NCBI RefSeq assembly: GCF_000002875.2
Contig: NC_009392.2
Location: 124,001 to 188,000 of the forward strand
Length of the DNA: 64,000 bases
Direction: 5' to 3'
DNA from: Leishmania infantum JPCM5
Taxonomy: Eukaryota; Euglenozoa; Kinetoplastea; Trypanosomatida; Trypanosomatidae
A model generated the notes under the pieces. That model saw only the letters and a list, made by a program, of their open reading frames with translations, did not search any database and was not told where the DNA came from. Each line of letters opens with the position of its first letter. The stretch's first letter is position 1. Shown here piece by piece: positions 38,701 through 45,700 of this stretch. The translations under genes were made by a program, and so were the position numbers.

Positions 38701-40011
38701 GATGCTGCCACAGTGGTGTGCCAGACGTGTCCGCAGGTCGCCGATGACCCACAGCAGCAGCAGCAGCAGCAAGCGAATGAGCCACCGCACAACACCACCG
38801 TGGACGTGAACAGCATGACGGCTGCGACGCAGCAGCTGCAGCGACAGCGTGCGGCAGTGCTGAAGCGCTACGCGAACCCGCAGCTCTTCGCGGCGGTCCT
38901 GCTCGCCTACGGCCACCATGATGAGGCCGTGAACGTCTTGCAGCACTGCGGCGATGTCGTGCTTGCTCACCTCCTCGTCCACACAGTGCCGCTGCGCGAG
39001 CAGGCGAGCATCGACACCGCCTTTCGGCTCTCGATGCTGCAGAGCGCGCGCCAGCAGAGGTGGGACACAGCGCTCGCCTGTGCTACACGTCAGTCGAACC
39101 CGTACGATGCCCTGGCCACGGTGCTCGCGCTTTTTCAAACGGCGCAGGGCAAGCAACTGGCGGGGAAGAGCACCGCGCCGTCGCTGACATCTGGCAACCT
39201 ATCCACCTTGCAGGGCGTCAGCGAGCGCCTCAAGACTTTTTACGAGCAGGTGCGGGGGGAGTGCGGAAAGCTGCAGCTGCCGCTCGACGCTGCGGCGATC
39301 CAGCAACGGCATGCGCATGACGGGCTGGCCTCGCAGAACCAGCTCGCTGCCATGGTGCTCATGGCGGACCCCTCCTCAGGTCCGATGACGGACGGCGCCA
39401 TCCTGCAGAGCTTAAGTGGGTTTATGGAGAGTCTCCTGACCGTCGCACTGAAGGAGATCGATGGCGCGACCACTCCATTTTATCTGCGACAGGCGTACAA
39501 CGTGTCGGCGTACGTGTCGCTGCCGTTCGAGACGCCGAGCAAGGCCGGGGGCAACGCCAGCGTCAGCCTGTCCGCGTCTGCCGTCATCTCCTCTATGACG
39601 CCAGAGCACAAGCGCTTCCTGGCCCTGGTCTTCATCGTTGCGGCGCTTATGGCCGTGAAGGTGTATCGCTTTCCGAAGCTGCTGCAGAGCGCCTTCACCA
39701 AGGCGCGTGAGCTGGCCGCCGCCTCCGGCAGCGCGAGCCTTAGCACGATCCTCACCAACACGCAGGGTGCCCTTGGCACGTACTCGCCGCACTCGAAGGA
39801 GGTCGACTGCTCCTCCGTCGGCTGTACGCTACCGGCGCTGTCGAGCGAGGGCCGACAGATCGTCTCTGTTCTCACCGGCGACCCCGTGTGCGGCGCCGTG
39901 CACGTGCTGGAGGACAGCTCCTCATTTATTTCGAAATCCGAGGCGCTCGCGTGGATGCTGTGCTCGCACTTTTCCCCGCTCGGGAGCGGAGCACGGCTGA
40001 CAGCCGTATAG
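35800..40011 (+). CDS. WDR17: WDR17 orthologue (WD40 propellers plus helical solenoid)
   Basis: I start at the ATG at 35800; the frame extends a few codons upstream without an ATG. The 1403 residues compare with roughly 1300 in animal WDR17. The N-terminal 750 residues carry many WD40 repeats, with clear ends such as IRVWNLRTLS near 469, LRVWDLSSND near 640 and IRLWDIRNG near 690, enough for two propellers. From about 860 the protein becomes a helical solenoid. The segment RLLEAADELLRVGQLEAHC, followed by EEWDRAIAASPAISRAYW, matches the pattern of animal WDR17. So does the extreme C-terminus (VHVLEDSSSFISKSEALAWM and HFSPLGSGARLTAV). A six-Gln run lies near residue 985. The solenoid-propeller build resembles that of coat and ciliary proteins, but the molecular role of WDR17 is poorly known. 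Confidence 0.88.
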   Translation: MALSPTAYVSPGCSAQCRQCVSAKPDSFAFASVQSISLYRVSTANVTIPTSASSTPAQAQQQHQSLETIAITDYPLVTLFGHGANAAIAAFSYNDDYMACLTPQNKQVLLWRLKDAETLTAKKITSTALSDAFKREGNPSTMCLAGRHHVLCGTNTGRLISLNTNLDNAEPRSVAIPPSQKRGNAQQPRSPLSPGNAYSVPAVAGPLSSLNPSGTSSAAAAAVESVECIVAATARPEAVACGTSDGTLCLLTLNASTGLLVTASLCPFPAKEKSDTVLDVNPLPVTSLAFEPTSAQYLAVGSQDGALALCDMNKNSIVQIFEVSKLPEKHISSIAWIPGEAGAFYTASTDSPVLRKWSVSSKSVVGSVSIMVMQQMPQQRSSGARGAADASDSADAEHSSSRIGIRSVACIDQTRVVVGLTNGSVKVYDVTQQRLECDIVTGHTDATLSCKLSKHDRDQAATGGVDGMIRVWNLRTLSQQYSIPVGPVMVHSVDWSPNGKHLIAALGSGEVVMYSTSTNRESWRTPVFSELVYRVCWAAGDSSLIAATSRSGVAVLSSKDGKVVRRYPATRGAFYGVDIEPAKSKMIAAGSHDHRIYVYNLSSSSEHPVHVLAGHTDAVCDVAYNPTALNYLLSGSYDGTLRVWDLSSNDAHTISVSSRALKGHADRVRSVAWCSLAPYLVISGSADASIRLWDIRNGVAITTVRGHNADVVAISSHVDRPLTFLSAARDSTLVAWSVALLRQVYLDAALGTLENCIVADPSSLMGVAASSVTVSQVAGAAVQRLAKELAECASRPAERLQKLVSFFESPNGAAEVAEMALCAVDPAAYQVAVAEGKTAATGLVVPARSLAEAARAHATCTNERAHSKSVNAAGPSYRKQRLLEAADELLRVGQLEAHCNVLMEAEEWDRAIAASPAISRAYWRSVCQKAAEAMEAAGDARAVAYYIIGEHAHKAAQLLTRLSQRHYDAATVVCQTCPQVADDPQQQQQQQANEPPHNTTVDVNSMTAATQQLQRQRAAVLKRYANPQLFAAVLLAYGHHDEAVNVLQHCGDVVLAHLLVHTVPLREQASIDTAFRLSMLQSARQQRWDTALACATRQSNPYDALATVLALFQTAQGKQLAGKSTAPSLTSGNLSTLQGVSERLKTFYEQVRGECGKLQLPLDAAAIQQRHAHDGLASQNQLAAMVLMADPSSGPMTDGAILQSLSGFMESLLTVALKEIDGATTPFYLRQAYNVSAYVSLPFETPSKAGGNASVSLSASAVISSMTPEHKRFLALVFIVAALMAVKVYRFPKLLQSAFTKARELAAASGSASLSTILTNTQGALGTYSPHSKEVDCSSVGCTLPALSSEGRQIVSVLTGDPVCGAVHVLEDSSSFISKSEALAWMLCSHFSPLGSGARLTAV

Positions 40012-40090
40012 ATATACACGTACGCAGAGACAAGATGTTGTCGTGTTGCCTCATCGAGTGGCGTCTCTGTGGGCACCCGCTTGCTTGTCC

Positions 40091-40118
40091 TGCGCGCGCG
40101 CGCGTGTGTGTGTGTGTG
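40091..40118 (+). repeat. Alternating purine-pyrimidine tract (GC then GT)
   Basis: Twenty-eight bases of strictly alternating purine and pyrimidine (a GC dinucleotide run turning into GT) lie 80 bases after the WDR17 stop codon. This is the classical sequence type able to adopt left-handed Z-DNA. Confidence 0.9.
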
Positions 40119-40227
40119 ATGGGAAAGCGGGGGGAGTCCATATGGTAGAGACACGGACAGAGCGAGCGAGGAAGAAGTGGCAGAGGGGGATGCGCACACG
40201 CACGTGCGCGCCATCACCATCCTTTCT

Positions 40228-40255
40228 CCTCTCTTGTCGTGAGCGACAAGAGAGG
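40228..40255 (+). repeat. Perfect 12-bp stem-loop with 4-base loop
   Basis: The left arm 40228-40239 (cctctcttgtcg) is the exact reverse complement of 40244-40255 (cgacaagagagg), with loop tgag. It has mixed sequence rather than a microsatellite, and lies 217 bases downstream of the WDR17 stop codon, so probably in its 3' UTR. Confidence 0.92.
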
Positions 40256-41157
40256 CACATGTGTCTGGTCTGACTTGCGTGTTGAGCAGGTCTTGTGCAC
40301 TGCCCTCCAGCATGGTGTTTACAGACGCTCTCCTGTTGTCTTCCCGCCGAGGCAATGTGAATGCATGCCTGCGTCTAATATATATACACGGGTGTACGGG
40401 TCGTGTTGCACGCGCGCGCTGCGTGAGCCCTCCTGTGTTCCCTCACGCATCTTTTTGTTTTGGTTGCCTTTTTTTTAGTGCCGCATGGATGCCGGTCTAT
40501 CTCCTTAACCTCCACTACGACACACACACACACCTCACTCTACACCCTCGCCGCCCCTTCCTATCGCTTCATCGCCCCCCTCCTTTCCACGAGTTCAGCG
40601 ATGATGCTCTAGCCCGGGGCAGCGTCGCCGCGCCACCTCCAAGCGCCTCCCAAAGGGACACCACCCAAGTGCCACACCGCGCAAGAGGAACGAAGGGCAG
40701 AAAAAGGAGCGACGCGGGCGCAGAGCCGCTCATATTTGTGCTTCGTGTTTGAGGCTGCGGCGGTTTGGGGGAGGAGAAGGAGGAGAAAGGGTGCCGACGG
40801 CTCTGGACAGACGGAGCTGGAAGCAGTTCGCTGCGTGCGAACGTTGGACCGGAGGAGGGGTGGGGGGTGGGGGTGGGCGGGCTTGCGCCAATTTCGTCTC
40901 TTTATTCTTGCGTACATTATGCGTATGTGTGCGTGTGTATCTGTGCCTATCATCTCCTTGGTTGTGACTCGTACCAGTACGAACGTTGTTCGGCGTATCT
41001 GCATCTATCCCTTCCATCCGTTCCGCTGATACCGCCGTTACCTCGACCCTCCTGTGCGTTGTGCCTGCGTCTGCCACGCGTTGTTCTGTGTGCATTTGTA
41101 CGTGTGTGTGTGTGTGTGTTTAGGTCCTTCTTGATGTAGCTGTGCAAGCAACTAGGG

Positions 41158-41271
41158 TATATATATATATATATCTAGAGAGTGAGATGGGTGCATGCGC
41201 ATACGTGTATCGATAGCGATATCCATATCCATATACATATAGATCTATATATAGATTTATATGGATATGGA
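41158..41271 (+). repeat. AT-rich island with (TA)n and a 14-bp inverted repeat
   Basis: A TA run (41158-41174) is followed about 50 bases later by an inverted repeat. The left arm 41222-41235 (tccatatccatata) exactly complements 41258-41271 (tatatggatatgga). A smaller palindrome, tatagatctata, lies between the arms. The island contrasts sharply with the GC-rich surroundings. Confidence 0.88.
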
Positions 41272-41958
41272 CACACATGTGCGCATGCGGGGTATGGGTG
41301 TATTGGTTCATTCTCCCTGTGATCGCCTTTTTGTACCTTTCTGTTTCTTTTTTTTTATGGTGTGTTGCCCCGGTGTGTCTGTGTGACTGTGTGTGCCGAT
41401 GAGAATGTCTCTGACCATAGACTTGATGACGTGGGTGATGGGGTGGATGGGGTGTGGTCTCGCTCGGCCACCCGTTGTGTGTTCTGTTCATCCACCCACC
41501 CACCACCTTCAACGCCGACCTATTCTCGCTCTCCCCGCGCCTTTCGAAGCCTCCTCGCATCCATCCCACTCCACCACGCCCCTCTGACCTCTGCGCCGCA
41601 CCGAAAAGAGTGTCAGGGACGGGGCCGACGAGCACACGTGACTTGAGTCCTATCAAGCCACCACAGCTGGCCATTCTCTCTCGATATATATATATACATA
41701 CAAGGAGCGAAAGCGAGCACCAATGACAGACGATGCGTACGACGGCAACGACGGGAAGAGAGTGTGGACAGCAGCGCAGCAGCGAAACAACACGGAATGA
41801 AAAGGCGCTCGAGCCGATTGGTGTTGTCTTACGGCGCACGAGACATGCCATGTCAGTGTGGCTTGTGCGCACGCGCACTAGGGTCGAGTGTGCACCCCTT
41901 CGAAGCGACGCACGGTACAGATCAACGCATACACATACGGATGACAAGAGCCCTTGCT

Positions 41959-41993
41959 TGTCTTTCATGTCTTTCATGTCTTTCATGTCTTTC
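41959..41993 (+). repeat. Tandem 9-nt repeat, nearly four copies
   Basis: The unit tgtctttca is repeated three times in full, followed by eight bases of a fourth copy, with no mismatches. It lies in the large spacer upstream of the 42726 gene. Confidence 0.95.
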
Positions 41994-42725
41994 TCCACCG
42001 TGAGCACACAGAAGGCTGGATGCGCACGCTCCCCGATTCGCTCAGCACAGGGTGATCCTGTTCGGGGTGGAGGGTGAGAGAGTGAAAAATCCGCTGCTGC
42101 GACACTGATGGGGCGAGTTGCACCAACGCAGCGCCCCTGCGCCACGATCGCCTCCTCTTCTTCCTTCCTGCTATACTCGGGTGTTTCTTCACTCTTGCCT
42201 CTCTCCGTGTCTGCTGCTTCGTTATTCCTCTTTCTTTTGGCTGCTACTGAAAACGCACAACGCATACACGCCATCGTGGACCGCCCCTCATCCCACGCGC
42301 GCATCCTCGGTATGTGTGTGTGTGTGTGTATGCATCTGTCTGCCTGCCTGCCTGTCTCTCCTCCGCACATACGTAAGCTCGTACGCACACCTTGATTACA
42401 GAGCAGGAGGCGCTGTACCGACATCACACCAGCTCCGCGACGCCGGCACGGTACGTTGTACCTCTAAACACATACATAGCTAACTAGGCGCTTGCATACG
42501 CGTGCAGCGGATCGTACGGTGGAGTACGCGTGCCTGTGTGCGCACCTTCGCTTGATTATTGTTTTTGCCTTGCTGTTTGCTTGCTCCCGCCACGTGGGCC
42601 TCTGCATACGAGGGAGGGGGAGGTGACGCACGCGCCCGCGGACTACGTCAGCACCGCTAACCTCATCTCGTCCGTTCCTAACCCGCTTGTCGCCTTCCCT
42701 GTTGTGTAATCCGGTGACGAGAGTC

Positions 42726-45700
42726 ATGTACAACTTCCATAAGCGGGCGGACGCCCCCACAAGAGTCGAGGGCGATGCCGGCGCGCATGGAGCAAACGAT
42801 GTTCACGACGATGAACGGTCATCGGCGGGGCCGCAAGCGATGGCTGAAGATGACGGCCATGATGCGCAGAGGCAAGGGCGCGCCTACGGGCACAGCGCCG
42901 AGTCTCGTGTTGGCGACTACGCGGATGGGCTTGGTGCCCCTGTGGCGGGTAATGGGGAGGGATACGGTGACTACGGCCAGGAGGATCCGGGCGGCTACGA
43001 CATGACGTCGTACCCCGCTCAGGGAAGCGACAATCAGCAGCAGCAGCAGCAGCAGGCGTACATGCAGCCCCAAGTGTACGGCCAAGGCGCCGAGGCCCGG
43101 GGAGAAGGGGAAGACGATGCGCCCATGTTTGCCGACTACCGCGGCCCCATAGATGGCGAGCGGGCGGAGCGCTACAACCGCCGTCTGCAGCAGCAGAAAC
43201 AGTACGACGACATCCCCATGCCGCCAGACGACGCGGATCCGCAAGAGGTGTTTACCTACTACCGCAAGCTCATTGGGCTCGTGCACTTCGTGCCACCGCG
43301 GCACTGGCGCGAGATCCGCTTCGACCTGCCGGCGAACGTCGCGGAGCTGCGCCTCTACCCACAGCGCCGCGAGCGCGTGCAGGATCGTGAGCCGATCAGG
43401 CCTACCTCGTGTATCGCTATTTCGCTGAAGGGCATGCTGCCGGAGAACACGACGCCCTCCGAGTACGCGGCGCAGATGGTGCAGTACATGTTCGACCTAC
43501 TGAACTACCAAAACGCCTCCACAGCCATCACGGAGCTGCGCTTCGTGAAGAAAGGAACAGAGCTGTTGCAGATGGTGGTGACGCTCGGCAAGGACATACG
43601 GCTGGCGGGACGGGTTCTGACAGAACTGCAGGCCGCGGGCCTCCGCGCGTACTACGGCAAGCCGGTCTTCGAGTTTCCGCCGAACGCAACCTTTCAGGTG
43701 GTCGACTACCGTCGCACCCTGCACGACGGCAAGGGCATCTCGGCTGAAGACGTCACATTCCTGCTGGAGCCGATTCGGCAGTACAACACCGTCGACATCA
43801 ACGTCATCGAGGGCTACGAGCCCGGCGTCTTCTATGCGCCGGTGAAGCGGCCCGAAACGGTGTACTCGTTCCTGTGGAACTACTTCTGTTCCTACAAGTT
43901 CCAGTCTGACCTGTTCCGCCGCTACGGCGTGCTGGTGACCATGGCGCAGTGCCCGCACGAGTTCCTGCAGAAGGGCATCCCGTATCACATCCAGAAGCAG
44001 CAGCTGGAGGAGAAAATACGAGCAGAGCTGCAGCGCAAAGGCATGGAGAAGCGCGAGTACGATGGCAGCGGCGGTGGTGTCGGCGCTGGCGGCGTCGACG
44101 ACGACGACGACTCTGACGATGGCATGAACGGCGGCGCCGACGAGGCGACCGGCGAAGGCCCACCGCCCGCGTGGGCCGCAAACGCCGCGGACGAGATCGA
44201 CATCTTCGGGTCGAGCACCCCTGCCAGCCGCGTGCAGAAGAAGCAGCAGCAGCAGCAGCCCACGTCGGCGGCAGCGTCCGACCCGTTCGGGTATGGTTCC
44301 GGCAGCAGCAGAGCTGCCGCCACAGCCGCGGCAGCAGCGACGGCAAACACTGTCGCAACGGCCATCACCTTCGTCGACGAAGACGGTCTCGAGGATGTGG
44401 ATGCACTGCTCCAGCAGTACAACGCCGTCACGGAGCCGCCACCGTCCGCAGGAAAGAAGAAAGAGGCTGCAGCGAAGGGGCGCAAGGGCAAGGAAACGAC
44501 ATCGGCGGCATCGGCAGCGACTGTGGACGGGGGGGCTGTCGGTGAGGATGGTGTCGCACCGTCGGACACCGGCCCCCAAGGTGGCGCATGCATCCTGCCT
44601 CCGCCGTCGGTGGAGGGGGCTGGCTGGGGTGGTGGTCACGGCAGCTACGGTGGTGACCCTTATGGTTCTCTGCCTGGGTATGCACCTGAGCAGGGCGCGC
44701 ACGGGTATCCGCCGCCGCCACAGTACTACCCGTCTTCCGGCCCCTACGGCGGAGCTGGCCGTGGCGCGCCGCCAGAGTCGTACTACGACGGGTACCAGGG
44801 TGTTGCTCCCTTGCCACGCGCCGCCCCGTACCCGAGCGTTGCGCAGCGGTCCTCTTCGTCGTACGCCGCGCCGCCATATGCGTACAGAGACCGAAGTGCC
44901 ATCGGCACAGCCGCCGACGCGCTGCCCGTCACCGCCGCCGGCGGCAGCGGCGCTCCGTCGGCGTACCCGCTGCTCGTGGACGAGGCAGATGATGAGCAAG
45001 ACGTGATCCAGCATCCGCTGCCGCAGGAACAGCAGCAGCAGCAGCAGTCGTCGGCTTTGTGGTCGGGCGATGGCAGCGGCGGTGGCTATGGCAACTTGGA
45101 CGGACAGCAGCCGCAGCAACTGCCGTCGTCCTCTCAGGCCATCGCGCCAGCCCCTCACGAGAAAGATATGCTTCTCTCGTGGTCTATGGATGAGGGGCTG
45201 GCGCACAGCTCGGGGCCTGGCTACGCGGCGACCGGGGTCTTCTCTCCACTACCGCCTCATCGCACTCAGCAGGGTCACGTCAACGCCTTCCTGCCGGAAG
45301 GCGAGGAGGTCGGCGGCATGCAGGGCTACGGCAGCAACTGGTCAGCCTTCAGCGACTCGCAGCAGCAGCAGCAGCAACAGCTCAACGCCTACGAAGCTGG
45401 TGCTGCTGTCGGAGGCGTTCTTGGGGACTACGACCCGACTTTACCCTCGTACTACGCAGGCGGCGACGGTAGCAGCTATCCGCCGCCACCCCCACAAGCA
45501 GCGGCGCCGTGGAGCCACGCCGACAGCAACAGCGGAGCACCGCTGAGGTATGGCGAGCCGATGCCGATGCCGGTGCCGATGCCCATGCCCATGCCGCCGC
45601 ACGTGCGCGAAGCAGCAGAGATCGCGGCAGACTTAGAGGAGCGCATCCAGGCTGCCTTTCCCGCCACGTGGGCCACCGCGTCGGCCGCCTCGGCGCAGCC

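Larger units (their letters stand above)
40012..42725 (+). other. Largest spacer (2.7 kb), no convincing gene
   Basis: The spacer contains a Z-DNA-prone tract (40091-40118), a perfect stem-loop (40228-40255), an AT-rich island (41158-41271), a second short TA run (about 41684-41697), a 9-nt tandem repeat (41959-41993) and a TGCC run (about 42339-42356). A 435-codon minus-strand frame (41120-42427) is His/Thr- and Arg-rich, covers all these repeats and is not credible as a gene. A non-coding RNA cannot be excluded from sequence alone. Confidence 0.6.

Noticed and set aside
41120..42427. 435-codon minus-strand ORF in the large spacer
   Set aside because: Its translation is dominated by microsatellites (His/Thr, Tyr/Arg and a Met-Lys-Asp repeat from the 9-nt repeat). 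It runs against the direction of all other genes and has no conserved-looking segment.
43497..45206. 569-codon minus-strand ORF over the 42726 gene
   Set aside because: It is an antisense shadow, Arg/Leu/Val-rich with long runs caused by CAG/CTG tracts. The + frame has the protein-like signal.
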